From assembly GCA_002926195.1 (NCBI GenBank), contig MZXQ01000030.1:1-19356 (forward strand): DNA of 19,356 nucleotides, given 5' to 3'. Within the stretch, counting starts at the first letter, position 1; each line of letters begins with the position of its first letter. The notes beneath the pieces are model-generated. The model saw nothing but the letters and a program-made list of their open reading frames with translations, ran no database searches and was not told where the DNA came from. Origin of the DNA: Candidatus Methanomarinus sp. HR1. GTDB taxonomy: Archaea > Halobacteriota > Methanosarcinia > Methanosarcinales > Methanocomedenaceae. Below are positions 6,640 through 14,610 of the stretch, piece after piece. Made by a program: the position numbers and the translations under genes.

Positions 6640-7773
6640 TCACTTGCATATCTTTTCAAGGTCATATAAAAACTCTTCCACCTTAGTCTCTGTCAAGTGA
6701 GGCATTATTACCAGCCGTAAAGCTTTTGGATTACGTGTAACTGATGTATACCACCCTTTTTTCTCCAGTGCTTTCTTCACTACATCAGTATCTCCTACAT
6801 CCAGTACCACTATATTCATAACGGGCTCAATTACTGGCTCTACTCCGAATTCTCTTGTGCGCTCAATGATCCTGCGTGTCAATTTCATGCAGTACTGTAC
6901 ATACTGGCGGTATCCATCCTGTCCCAGGTGTTTCATCACAGCATAAGCTGCTGCCGTCACAGCACCACACCGCGTCCCGGTTAAAGAATACTGGCTATCA
7001 ATAGTAAGATAAGGTGTCTTTGTCTGCAGTACTTCCAGATAATACTGGTCTTTGAATAGTAGTCCGCCAGCCGGGATAGTACACAGCCCCATCTTATGCG
7101 GGTCGGCTGTGATGGATGATACACCGGGAAGATTAAAATCAAACTCATATTCCATATCAAGGAACGGGATCACAAATGCCCCGAAAGCAGCGTCTACATG
7201 TAAGAAAATATCTTTCTCAATAGCCAGATCAGACAATTCCCTGATCGGATCTATCTGGCCGAATTCAGTAGTACCTGCAATTCCTACCAGAGCTACGGTG
7301 TTATTGTCAATTTTTGATTCCACATCGTTTAAATCTATTTTAAACTGATCGTCTTGTTCTGCTTTTCTGACATCTATATTAAGCAGATCAGCTATTTTAT
7401 CAAAAGAAAAATGAGCGGATCCGGATACCACAATATTAGGTTTTTTACTCTTTCTCGAATTTCTCGCAGCATGAATTGCCTGAATATTGGATTCCGTACC
7501 GCCTGTAGTAATATAACCACAAACATCAGAGTTACCAAGCAACTGGCCCAGCATGGTAATAACCTCTTGCTCAAGGTCATAGGTACCAGGGAACAAGCCT
7601 CCATCGCCCATGTTTGTCTCTATGAACTGTTCATGGGCCTTTATCGCAATATGATGGGGGTGAGTGCACATAGAGTTGAGCACCTTGTCATAAGGGATAT
7701 CTCTTACATGGTAAGAATCCAGACGGTCCAGGACATTCTTCTCACTTTCACCTTCTTCTCTCATATGAGGCAT
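6640..7773 (-). CDS. mfnA: L-tyrosine (or aspartate) decarboxylase MfnA
   Basis: A 377-residue PLP-dependent group II decarboxylase. In methanogens MfnA turns tyrosine into tyramine, the first building block of methanofuran; some archaeal homologues instead decarboxylate aspartate to beta-alanine for coenzyme A. PLP contacts are visible: TTGGTESN (89-96), the stacking histidine in SAHFSFDK (H121), HVDAAFG with D194, and the Schiff-base lysine K227 in ADPHKMG. Length is normal for the archaeal family. A second ATG three codons in (7764) is an equal candidate, because MREEGESEK is the usual opening. No clear ribosome site precedes either, but TTTTAAATTT lies about 20-30 bases upstream, so a leaderless transcript is possible besides read-through from larC, whose stop is 34 bases away. 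Confidence 0.94.
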   Translation of the reverse strand: MPHMREEGESEKNVLDRLDSYHVRDIPYDKVLNSMCTHPHHIAIKAHEQFIETNMGDGGLFPGTYDLEQEVITMLGQLLGNSDVCGYITTGGTESNIQAIHAARNSRKSKKPNIVVSGSAHFSFDKIADLLNIDVRKAEQDDQFKIDLNDVESKIDNNTVALVGIAGTTEFGQIDPIRELSDLAIEKDIFLHVDAAFGAFVIPFLDMEYEFDFNLPGVSSITADPHKMGLCTIPAGGLLFKDQYYLEVLQTKTPYLTIDSQYSLTGTRCGAVTAAAYAVMKHLGQDGYRQYVQYCMKLTRRIIERTREFGVEPVIEPVMNIVVLDVGDTDVVKKALEKKGWYTSVTRNPKALRLVIMPHLTETKVEEFLYDLEKICK

Positions 7774-7807
7774 TCAAAGGAGCATCTTAAATTTAAAACC
7801 TTCGCAT

Positions 7808-9028
7808 TTAATTCATCCGTTCTCTTGCAGCTTCTTGTGCTTCATGCATTATTTTTTTTACCTGATGCCCTGTCTTACGTGCTATCTTTGCACAGTCATC
7901 GAATTCTGCTGATATGTTTATGATATTCCCATGATTATCACTGGCCACTTTTACCCTGACACAGTGTGTTACTCCTGCCACCCGGATATCTACATTCATC
8001 ATCTTTCGATTGGCAGTAAGTCTATGTTTTACCGGAACCATTCTGACTCCCAGACTTCCTGTTTCTGCCATGATCCTGTATGCCAGTCTGTTACTATCCA
8101 CAGCCCTGCAGATCACTTTGATCAAATGACCGCTTCTGCCTTTTTTCATAGTTGCAGGGATCACCGAGACATCCAGTGCCCCTTCATCCAGCAGTTCATG
8201 TATTAAAAACCCCAGTACTTCCCCTGTAACATCATCCACATTTGTTTCCAGCATCTCGATATGGTCAACCTTAAGCTGATTCGTAGCTTCACCTACCACT
8301 GTTCTAAGCACATTAGGTACATCCGGATCTTTTGCTCCGGCACCATAACCTGTTCTGATCGATCTCATTTGCGGATAAAAAGTACATGATGTACCATATC
8401 GCTGTGTCAGATATGCCAGTATAGCTGCACCGGTTGGTGTTAGCAGTTCATGTTCTACCGGACCTCCTCTCCATATCAAACCGGATGAGTTTAGTATATT
8501 AAGAGTAGCCGGGGCCGGTACAGGTAGTTTGCCATGAACAGAATGTACATACCCCCCTCCTACACAGACCTGCATACAGTATAATTGCGGATCTGTCAGT
8601 TCCAGGCTGTGGAAAGCAGTTGCAGCACCTACAATATCAGCAATTGCATCCTGCTGGCCTATTTCGTGTAAATGTAGTTTGCTTAAAGGTGTATTATGTA
8701 CTTCTGATTCGGATCTTCCAATTATTTCAAGTATCCCCAGAGCGTCATCTTCTACCACCCCGGGCAATCCGGCTGAACAGATAATTTCTATCATCCGGTT
8801 GTATGTTAATTTTGAATGTGAATTTTTTACTTCATCTACTTCTACACGTGTTGCGCAGATATGTGCTCTTGTTGTCCGGGAAATTGATACAGAAACATCT
8901 GCTGCTGATTCCATAACATCTTTTACTAATTGACTATTGGCACCCAGGCCCAGCAGACTCCCAATGACCATATCACCGGATGCACCGGAAAACGGGTCGA
9001 ATATAATAATTTCAGATGAACTACTCAT
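7808..9028 (-). CDS. larC: LarC-type nickel insertion protein (DUF111)
   Basis: A 406-residue member of the LarC/DUF111 family. In bacteria LarC uses CTP to insert nickel into the pincer cofactor of lactate racemase; in methanogens homologues are widespread, and their cofactor target is less certain. The typical opening FDPFSGASGDM (residues 10-20) is present, as are LHLHEIGQQDAIADIVGA near 120-136, ELLTPTGAAILAYL, RTGYGAGAKD, and the C-terminal ETNVDDVTGEVLGFLIHELLDEGALDV...PATMKKGRSG block that forms the second domain. The two domains are joined in one frame, without the frameshift seen in some lactobacilli. It is the first gene of a likely two-gene unit with mfnA. larB and larE are not in the window. 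Confidence 0.9.
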   Translation of the reverse strand: MSSSSEIIIFDPFSGASGDMVIGSLLGLGANSQLVKDVMESAADVSVSISRTTRAHICATRVEVDEVKNSHSKLTYNRMIEIICSAGLPGVVEDDALGILEIIGRSESEVHNTPLSKLHLHEIGQQDAIADIVGAATAFHSLELTDPQLYCMQVCVGGGYVHSVHGKLPVPAPATLNILNSSGLIWRGGPVEHELLTPTGAAILAYLTQRYGTSCTFYPQMRSIRTGYGAGAKDPDVPNVLRTVVGEATNQLKVDHIEMLETNVDDVTGEVLGFLIHELLDEGALDVSVIPATMKKGRSGHLIKVICRAVDSNRLAYRIMAETGSLGVRMVPVKHRLTANRKMMNVDIRVAGVTHCVRVKVASDNHGNIINISAEFDDCAKIARKTGHQVKKIMHEAQEAARERMN

Positions 9029-9054
9029 ATTGTACTATATCTTTTTCTCTCCTA

Positions 9055-9070
9055 TAGTATTTATTTAAAC
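9055..9070 (-). promoter_or_regulatory. Promoter of larC-mfnA
   Basis: On the minus strand GTTTAAATAAATACTA lies about 30-45 bases before the larC ATG and fits an archaeal TATA element. A GGAGAG stretch follows it but is about 20 bases from the start, too far for a standard ribosome site. Confidence 0.45.
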
Positions 9071-9079
9071 GCAAGTAGT

Positions 9080-9113
9080 AAAAAAAAAATGTGAAATAAA
9101 AGTGAGCACTTTT
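9080..9113 (-). terminator. Terminator of the bofA-like gene
   Basis: AAAAGTG (9098-9104) and CACTTTT (9107-9113) form a 7-bp stem with a tight loop, starting 6 bases after the bofA-like stop. On the minus strand it is followed by a run of ten T residues (9089 down to 9080). This pattern suits termination before the larC promoter. Confidence 0.65.
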
Positions 9114-9118
9114 TTATT

Positions 9119-9388
9119 CTAAGTTGCAAAATATGGTATACCCAAAAATGCAAGTACAATAATAAGGATCACACCTGGTATTCCTGCAATAGCACATATT
9201 ATTACTGTTAATAAATTAATGTCTATGGTTAATTCCAGACCAAATAAACCGAAAAGAGCATTCGAAAGAAACAGCAATATTATTCCAACAATGGAATTAA
9301 TGATCACTTTAAAACCTAATTTAAAAACTTTAAATAGAACTATAACAATTATTATAGCTAATAATAAATAGAGTAAAAAATCAAACAT
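9119..9388 (-). CDS. BofA-like small membrane protein
   Basis: An 89-residue, very hydrophobic protein with three likely membrane segments (about residues 3-20, 30-48 and 60-85). The pattern VINSIVGIILLFLSNALFG followed by ININ-like residues and IICAIAGIPGVILIIVLAFLGI matches the SigmaK-processing inhibitor BofA family. In Bacillus BofA restrains a membrane protease during sporulation; archaea have no such pathway, and the role of the archaeal homologues is unknown. An excellent ribosome site, AAAGGTGAT (minus strand, 9403-9395), lies six bases before the ATG. It is transcribed in the same direction as larC but separated by a terminator, so it is probably a single-gene unit. Confidence 0.82.
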   Translation of the reverse strand: MFDFLLYLLLAIIIVIVLFKVFKLGFKVIINSIVGIILLFLSNALFGLFGLELTIDINLLTVIICAIAGIPGVILIIVLAFLGIPYFAT

Positions 9389-9420
9389 TATTGTATCACC
9401 TTTAAAATCCTTTTAATTCA

Positions 9421-9459
9421 GGGTATCAGCGATAAAAAACGCTGATATTACAAATACCC
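9421..9459. promoter_or_regulatory. Nested inverted repeat in a divergent promoter region
   Basis: TATCAGCG (9424-9431) pairs with CGCTGATA (9440-9447) across an A-rich 8-base loop. The outer GGGTAT (9421-9426) can alternatively pair with ATACCC (9454-9459). A further GATATCAG half-match follows at about 9464-9471. It sits 33-70 bases upstream of the bofA-like ATG, between two genes that point away from each other, so an operator or a structured leader is more likely than a terminator. Confidence 0.5.
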
Positions 9460-9636
9460 AATGGATATCAGTAAGTATTGCATCAATATAAATGTTTCGT
9501 TAATGCATTGTCAGATCATATATCTAGCGATATTGTATGGTTGACTCGACACTAAAAAAAATTCAGAAAAGGTTTTAAAAGATAACTGAACAATAATTAT
9601 AATATAATTCATTTATCAATAGGTTTGACAGGAAAA

Positions 9637-10326
9637 ATGACTGACAATAAATATTCTGCTTTCATCCGGGAGCGCCTTGAAACCGGAAGGATGACTGAAG
9701 CAATTGAAACTTCCGAAGCTATAGGTTCACCTCTTTCAAAAGAAGAATTAGAAAAATACCTATATGAATATCTTGAAAAGGGATGGATGGATAAAGCTGT
9801 ACAGGGTTCAAAAGCTGCAAAAATAGAACTTTCTGATGACATACTAACGAGCTACCTTGATAAATATCTTGATGAAGAACAGGTCTATTCAGCTATTAAA
9901 GGCTCTAAAGTTATAGGAGTTTCACTTCCCGAAAATAAATTAATAGAGACAGGCAGGAAGTGTTTCTTAAAAGGAAAGTTCCATACTGGCCTTGATGCAT
10001 ATAAGAAAACCAGTAGAACACCACAGAAAGATGAACTCATTATCTGCGGTAATAAGTGCTTTAGTGAAGGACAGCTTGGTCATGGTCTGGAAGCATATAA
10101 AATGGCTAATACCACTCCGCATGATAAAGAACTGATCATCTGCGGTAACAGGTGTTTTGATGAAGGGTGGTCTAAACGCGCCCTGGAAGCCTATGATATG
10201 GCGAATGAAATACCTCCGAAAGATAAACTGATTGCATGTGCTAAGAAGTGTTTGCATGAACAGCGTCATGAAGAAGCAAAGATGGTTTTTTTAAAAGTAT
10301 TTGAGTTATATCCGGAAGTATCTTAA
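9637..10326 (+). CDS. Uncharacterised helical-repeat (TPR-like) protein
   Basis: A 229-residue soluble protein built almost wholly of about seven helix-turn-helix repeats of 32-35 residues, similar in pattern to TPR or pentatricopeptide-type solenoids. The last four are clearest, near residues 101-133, 134-166, 167-198 and 198-229: each starts L-I-x-x-G/A-x-K/R-C-F/L and continues with E/K-G and an A-Y or LEAY element. A cysteine is kept at the same place in all four. The first three repeats follow a slightly different pattern (YLxxYLxxG...A). Repeats 5 and 6 are also similar at the DNA level, indicating recent duplication. The ATG at 9637 follows AGGA closely; an in-frame TTG at 9625 is an alternative. 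No enzyme motif is seen; a protein-binding scaffold is likely. The epimerase gene follows 40 bases later. Confidence 0.75.
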   Translation: MTDNKYSAFIRERLETGRMTEAIETSEAIGSPLSKEELEKYLYEYLEKGWMDKAVQGSKAAKIELSDDILTSYLDKYLDEEQVYSAIKGSKVIGVSLPENKLIETGRKCFLKGKFHTGLDAYKKTSRTPQKDELIICGNKCFSEGQLGHGLEAYKMANTTPHDKELIICGNRCFDEGWSKRALEAYDMANEIPPKDKLIACAKKCLHEQRHEEAKMVFLKVFELYPEVS

Positions 10327-10328
10327 AA

Positions 10329-10347
10329 AAAGGCTATTCGGGCCTTT
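10329..10347 (+). other. Small hairpin between repeat protein and epimerase genes
   Basis: AAAGGC (10329-10334) pairs with GCCTTT (10342-10347) across a 7-base loop, directly after the stop of the helical-repeat gene. No T-run follows, so it may only weaken or process the transcript. The epimerase ribosome site GGGGT is ten bases further on. Confidence 0.4.
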
Positions 10348-10366
10348 GGAATAATGGGGTAATATC

Positions 10367-11335
10367 ATGAAACTAAGTAACAAGTCAATTCTCGTAACAG
10401 GCGGTGCAGGATTCATAGGCAGCCATATGGTTGATTCTTTAATACAACAAAACAAAGTCACAGTATTTGATAATCTGAGTTCGGGGACCCTGGAGTTTCT
10501 TAAACATCATCAAAACAATGATAATTTCTTATTTATAGAAGATGACCTGATGAATCCCAAAGCTATACTGGCAGCTCTAAACGGTATAGATGTAGTATTT
10601 CACCTGGCAGCCAATCCTGATGTGAAGTTGGGTTCACAGGATACCAGGGTACATTTAGAACAAAATGTACTTGCTACCTACAATCTTTTAGAGGCAATGA
10701 GACAGACCAATACCAAATACATAATATTCACTTCCACCTCTACAGTTTACGGTGAAGCCCTTATCATGCCTACACCGGAAGATTACGGGCCTATGGTACC
10801 AATTTCTCTTTATGGTGCATCAAAACTGGCATGTGAAGCACTGATATCATCATATTGCCATACCTTTGACATGACATCCTGGCTCTACCGCTTTGCCAAC
10901 ATTGTAGGACAAAGGGGCACACACGGAGTAGTAATAGATTTCATTAATAAATTAAGAGTTGACCCTTTTTCCCTGGAGATACTGGGTTCGGGAAAACAAA
11001 AGAAATCATACCTTGATGTAATAGACTGTGTGGATGCTATGGTATACGGGATGGAGTACTCTGATAAGCAGGTCAACATCTTCAATATCGGGTCGAAGGA
11101 TTCTATCGATGTGATAGATATAGCAGATATCGTGACAGAAAGGATGGGATATAAAGATGTAGAATACAGGTTCACCGGAGGTGTGGACGGTGGAGCAGGA
11201 TGGAAAGGAGATGTGAAATTCATGCTGCTATCTATCGATAAAATAAAAAAACTGGGCTGGAATCCAGTACATAATTCACACCAGAGCATCAAGATGGCAG
11301 TGGATTCATTATTAAAGGCACAGCAGGGGATCTGA
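10367..11335 (+). CDS. NAD-dependent epimerase, GalE-like
   Basis: A 322-residue extended short-chain dehydrogenase/reductase of the UDP-sugar 4-epimerase type. The Rossmann motif GGAGFIG lies at residues 12-18, the acidic residue binding the NAD ribose is in VFDNLSSG, and the catalytic set is the Ser/Thr of TSTSTVYG (122-129) with Y149 and K153 of YGASK. The substrate-side segment FANIVGQRGTHGVVIDFINKL and the C-terminal SIDKIKKLGWNP are typical of archaeal UDP-glucose/UDP-galactose epimerase-like proteins. The exact sugar (glucose/galactose, N-acetyl forms or others) cannot be told from sequence. A GGGGT ribosome site lies eight bases upstream. The gene ends two bases before the proposed pyk start, so both are probably on one mRNA. 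Confidence 0.9.
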   Translation: MKLSNKSILVTGGAGFIGSHMVDSLIQQNKVTVFDNLSSGTLEFLKHHQNNDNFLFIEDDLMNPKAILAALNGIDVVFHLAANPDVKLGSQDTRVHLEQNVLATYNLLEAMRQTNTKYIIFTSTSTVYGEALIMPTPEDYGPMVPISLYGASKLACEALISSYCHTFDMTSWLYRFANIVGQRGTHGVVIDFINKLRVDPFSLEILGSGKQKKSYLDVIDCVDAMVYGMEYSDKQVNIFNIGSKDSIDVIDIADIVTERMGYKDVEYRFTGGVDGGAGWKGDVKFMLLSIDKIKKLGWNPVHNSHQSIKMAVDSLLKAQQGI

Positions 11336-11337
11336 AC

Positions 11338-12741
11338 ATAAAACGTACAAAGATAGTATGTACGATAGGACCTGCCAGTAATAGCAGATCCAGGATAAAA
11401 CAGCTTATATCAGCAGGTATGGATGTTGCCAGGCTGAACTTTTCCCATGGTACTCATAAGGATCACACTGATAACATTAACAATATCAGAGAAATATCAG
11501 CCGATATGGATAGACATACAGCTATACTCCAGGATTTAAGCGGTCCTAAGATAAGAGTAGGTGAATTTCCTGATGGTGATGTTACTCTTATAAGAGATAA
11601 TGAGTTTATACTGACAGGAAAGGATGTACCCGGGAATGAACACATAGCATCACTCAGCTACAGGAATTTGCCGGGTGAAGTAAAACCGGGAGATATCTTA
11701 CTATTATCAGACGGTATGATCCAATTAAAAGTAATTGCTTCAGATAATGTTGAGATCAGATGTAAAGTAGAAGTAGGCGGTCAATTATCTTCACATAAAG
11801 GTATTAACCTACCCACCGGAACCTTAAAGATCCCATCCATGACAGCAAAAGATAAAAAGGACCTGAAGATAGGGATTAAACAAGAAGTGGATTATATTGC
11901 CCTGTCTTTTGTCAGAAAAGCGAATGATATTGATCAAATAAAACAATCTATTAAGGACAGTGGTTCTGAAATACCTGTGATCGCCAAAATAGAAAAGCAT
12001 GAAGCTGTAAATAATATAGACGGTATAATAGCTGCATCAGATGGTATCATGGTAGCCAGGGGAGATCTGGGTGTAGAGATACCTGCTGAGAACGTGCCCG
12101 CTGTCCAGAAGATGCTGGTGCGTAAATGTAATAAAGCCAGTAAACCTGTGATCACTGCTACCCAGATGCTCAGGAGCATGGTAGATAATCCGATACCTTC
12201 ACGTGCAGAGGTTACTGATGTTGCTAATGCAATTCTGGATGGTACTGATGCAATAATGCTATCAGAGGAAACTGCTATTGGACATTTCCCTATAAAAGCT
12301 GTTAAAATAATGTCCAGAATAGCAGCCAGGACCGAATCTTCTGAGGATTTTATAAGAGCTATGTCACACCGGGATCTTCCGGAAGGTAGTTCGGTCACAG
12401 AAGCAATCGGTCACAGCGCAGTGCATGTTGCGCATCAAATTAATGCAGTAGCAATTATGACACCTACAGCTCATGGCAAGACATCCCTGGCTATAGCCAG
12501 ATACAGGCCACCAGCCAGGATTATTGCTTTGAGTTCCGATCCTGTAACCTTAAGAAGACTTTCACTGATATGGGGTGTTACACCGGTCTGTATGGATAAC
12601 TCAGACGATTTGAACATGATGATGAGAACAATTGTAGATAAGGCTATAGAACATGGTTTCAAGCAGGAGGATAAGCTTGTTGTGACAGCCAGTGTACCTG
12701 CCGGCGGTATGACCAATATGATAAAGATCGAAGTAATATGA
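11338..12741 (+). CDS. pyk: Pyruvate kinase, apparently with an ATA start
   Basis: Pyruvate kinase moves phosphate from phosphoenolpyruvate to ADP in the last step of glycolysis. The first standard in-frame start, ATG at 11419, would give 440 residues and lose the conserved opening KRTKIVCTIGPAS. That opening is encoded in frame directly upstream, and the codon where the initiator methionine belongs is ATA at 11338, with GGGGA at 11326-11330 at ribosome-site distance. A CTG at 11332 is the only other near-cognate. From ATA the protein is 467 residues, normal for the family. Motifs include ARLNFSHG (R32, N34, S36), GPKIRVG, LSFVRKA, the catalytic lysine in AKIEKHEA, MVARGDLGVE, ITATQMLRSM, and MLSEETAIGHFP. 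The C-terminal allosteric domain is complete. The stop abuts the histidine kinase stop with no base between. Function secure; start inferred. Confidence 0.9.
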   Translation: MKRTKIVCTIGPASNSRSRIKQLISAGMDVARLNFSHGTHKDHTDNINNIREISADMDRHTAILQDLSGPKIRVGEFPDGDVTLIRDNEFILTGKDVPGNEHIASLSYRNLPGEVKPGDILLLSDGMIQLKVIASDNVEIRCKVEVGGQLSSHKGINLPTGTLKIPSMTAKDKKDLKIGIKQEVDYIALSFVRKANDIDQIKQSIKDSGSEIPVIAKIEKHEAVNNIDGIIAASDGIMVARGDLGVEIPAENVPAVQKMLVRKCNKASKPVITATQMLRSMVDNPIPSRAEVTDVANAILDGTDAIMLSEETAIGHFPIKAVKIMSRIAARTESSEDFIRAMSHRDLPEGSSVTEAIGHSAVHVAHQINAVAIMTPTAHGKTSLAIARYRPPARIIALSSDPVTLRRLSLIWGVTPVCMDNSDDLNMMMRTIVDKAIEHGFKQEDKLVVTASVPAGGMTNMIKIEVI

Positions 12742-14466
12742 TTATGACTTAAACTGTATTATAAACCTGCTTCCCTTTCCAATTTCACTTTCTACCCTGA
12801 TACTCCCGCCATGCTGTTCGATGATACCTTTACATACGGCAAGTCCAAGCCCGCTACCTCCGAACTCGCGACTTGAACCTCCATCTACCTGGTAGAACTT
12901 ATCAAAGATGAATTCCAGTTCATCATGTGGTATTCCAATTCCGGTATCGCTGACTGTGACCTGTGGATGCCCGTTCACCATTTGTGCTTGTATGCAGATC
13001 TCACCTTCCCTGGTAAATTTTAATGCATTGTTAATGAGATTTACAAGAACCTGTACCAGCCTGTCATAATCGGCCATTATTGGCATTGAATCTTCCTGCG
13101 TGTCAACAAAGATCCGAATTCCTTTATCCTCTGCAACTTTTCTCATACTCTCAACAGATTCTTTGATAATATCAATTAAGTCTACAGGGTTACAGTTAAG
13201 TTTCAGATTTCCTGACTCAAGCCTGGATACATCAAGTAGATCTCCGATAAGTCTATTCTGCCGATCAATATTACGCTCAATGATCTGCAACATCTCTTCC
13301 TTTGTATTCTCATCTTTTTTATGATCAGAAAGTATCTTGAGCACATCCAGAGAGAGTTTAATGGAAGTAAGTGGTGTTCTAAGTTCATGCGATACCATTG
13401 AGATGAATTCGGATTTTAATCTATCAAGTTCCTTTAATTTAGTGTTTGCAGTTTCTAATTCAGTATTTGATCTTCTCAGATCTACTGTCTTGCTTTCGAC
13501 TTCCATCTCAAGTTCTTTATTCCATTTAGAGAACATTGATATGATGATACCACTGCCGAAAATGATGCTCGATATAACGATCACAATAAACAGTATCTGC
13601 TTTTTGTAAACAGAATATACCAACTTTTCTACCTTTGCTTCAGGAACACTTAAACATATGATCCAGTCAGTATCATCAAATTCAACAGATGTGTATATTG
13701 CAATTCGCGGCTCTTTAGTATATTCATCCAAATAATAACAAGTGCCCTCTTTTTCTTTTATCTGTTTTTTTATCACATGTGCAAATGAAGAATCATTGTC
13801 ACAAAAATTCCCTATATATTCTTTTCCAATTATTTCTTTATGTGCTTCATCATACAGACACTGTCCTGATTCCGAGATCACATATACATATCCATCCTCT
13901 TCGGATACAACATCATCAAGTAACCACTCAGAGATCGTAGTCATTTCAATGTTCGCAAAAAGTACACCTCTGAATGTATTATTAGAATAAACAGGCATTC
14001 CAATGGTAGATCTGAAATTGTCCTGGTTCTCTGGCAGATAAGTGGTAATACATACATTTCCCTTTTTTTCTGCACAATCAAATAGACGGCTCAAACCTGT
14101 TTCACTTATATTAGTATATATCCACGATTGAGTTACCGGGTAACTGGTTACTATAATACCGGTATCATTTATGAAACCCATGCATGAATAACATTTTAAT
14201 GTTCGGGAAAAATATACGAAATGTCTGGGCATATCTTCTGTGGATTCATTAGATATATCATTTCCCAGTTTCTTAATAAGAATGGACCTATCATAAAAAA
14301 AACTATCAACTCCGATCGCAGATTGTCGAACTAGAAGTTGTTGCTGCTTATTGAACTGCTGGCCAACAAGCTCTTTGATTTCCTGATTTGTTATGTACCC
14401 CAAACTTACTACTATGATTATTAATAAAGCTGCAGCAACAAGGATTGTATTCTTTCTACAAAGCAT
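12742..14466 (-). CDS. Membrane sensor histidine kinase
   Basis: A 574-residue two-component sensor. A first membrane helix (residues 6-25) leads to an outer sensing region of about 265 residues with a double-Cache-like pattern, including YVYVISESGQCLYD and IAIYTSVEFDDTDWIICLSVPE. A second membrane helix (about 289-310) follows. A coiled coil (ELEMEVESKTVDLRRSNTEL) links to the dimerisation domain with the phospho-accepting histidine H360 in SHELRTP. The ATPase domain has an N-box (NLINNALKFT), G1 (SDTGIGIP), F-box (FDKFYQ) and G2 (GGSGLGL). The start at 14466 is an ATG; an in-frame TTG two codons upstream is less likely. There are many cysteines in the outer domain. No response regulator gene is adjacent. 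It is transcribed away from moxR and towards pyk. Confidence 0.93.
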   Translation of the reverse strand: MLCRKNTILVAAALLIIIVVSLGYITNQEIKELVGQQFNKQQQLLVRQSAIGVDSFFYDRSILIKKLGNDISNESTEDMPRHFVYFSRTLKCYSCMGFINDTGIIVTSYPVTQSWIYTNISETGLSRLFDCAEKKGNVCITTYLPENQDNFRSTIGMPVYSNNTFRGVLFANIEMTTISEWLLDDVVSEEDGYVYVISESGQCLYDEAHKEIIGKEYIGNFCDNDSSFAHVIKKQIKEKEGTCYYLDEYTKEPRIAIYTSVEFDDTDWIICLSVPEAKVEKLVYSVYKKQILFIVIVISSIIFGSGIIISMFSKWNKELEMEVESKTVDLRRSNTELETANTKLKELDRLKSEFISMVSHELRTPLTSIKLSLDVLKILSDHKKDENTKEEMLQIIERNIDRQNRLIGDLLDVSRLESGNLKLNCNPVDLIDIIKESVESMRKVAEDKGIRIFVDTQEDSMPIMADYDRLVQVLVNLINNALKFTREGEICIQAQMVNGHPQVTVSDTGIGIPHDELEFIFDKFYQVDGGSSREFGGSGLGLAVCKGIIEQHGGSIRVESEIGKGSRFIIQFKS

Positions 14467-14494
14467 GATCAATATACCGGATAGAGTAGTTGGC

Positions 14495-14511
14495 TATAAT
14501 CGTCGATTATA
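14495..14511. promoter_or_regulatory. 17-bp palindrome between histidine kinase and moxR
   Basis: TATAATCG (14495-14502) and CGATTATA (14504-14511) form a perfect inverted repeat around one central base, 29 bases upstream of the histidine kinase start. TTATAAT-like TATA blocks lie on both sides, so a protein bound here could affect both divergent promoters. It is a candidate operator; the protein is unknown. Confidence 0.5.
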
Positions 14512-14576
14512 ATGGTAATAGTTTATAATAGAGTATTGTACGTTTATCTTAGTTATAATGTTAACCAAAAAATTAA

Positions 14577-14606
14577 GCTTTAATATTACATTACTTATCC
14601 AGTGAT
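14577..14606 (+). promoter_or_regulatory. Promoter and ribosome site of the moxR operon
   Basis: CTTTAATATTACA at about 14577-14589 resembles a TATA element, and GTGAT at 14602-14606 matches the archaeal Shine-Dalgarno core just before the ATG at 14611. The GTG inside it is in frame but is better read as part of the ribosome site than as the start. Confidence 0.45.
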
Positions 14607-14610
14607 TTTT

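Noticed and set aside
7354..7923. A 189-codon open frame on the plus strand across the mfnA-larC junction
   Set aside because: It is antisense to two clear genes, has low-complexity hydrophobic content, no ribosome site and no family resemblance.
11934..12398. A 154-codon minus-strand frame inside pyk
   Set aside because: Antisense shadow of a conserved enzyme gene; serine- and isoleucine-rich with no motif.
10367..12741. Fusion of the epimerase and pyruvate kinase by frameshift
   Set aside because: The epimerase is complete with its own stop, and the two frames differ; a separate start for pyk explains the layout better.
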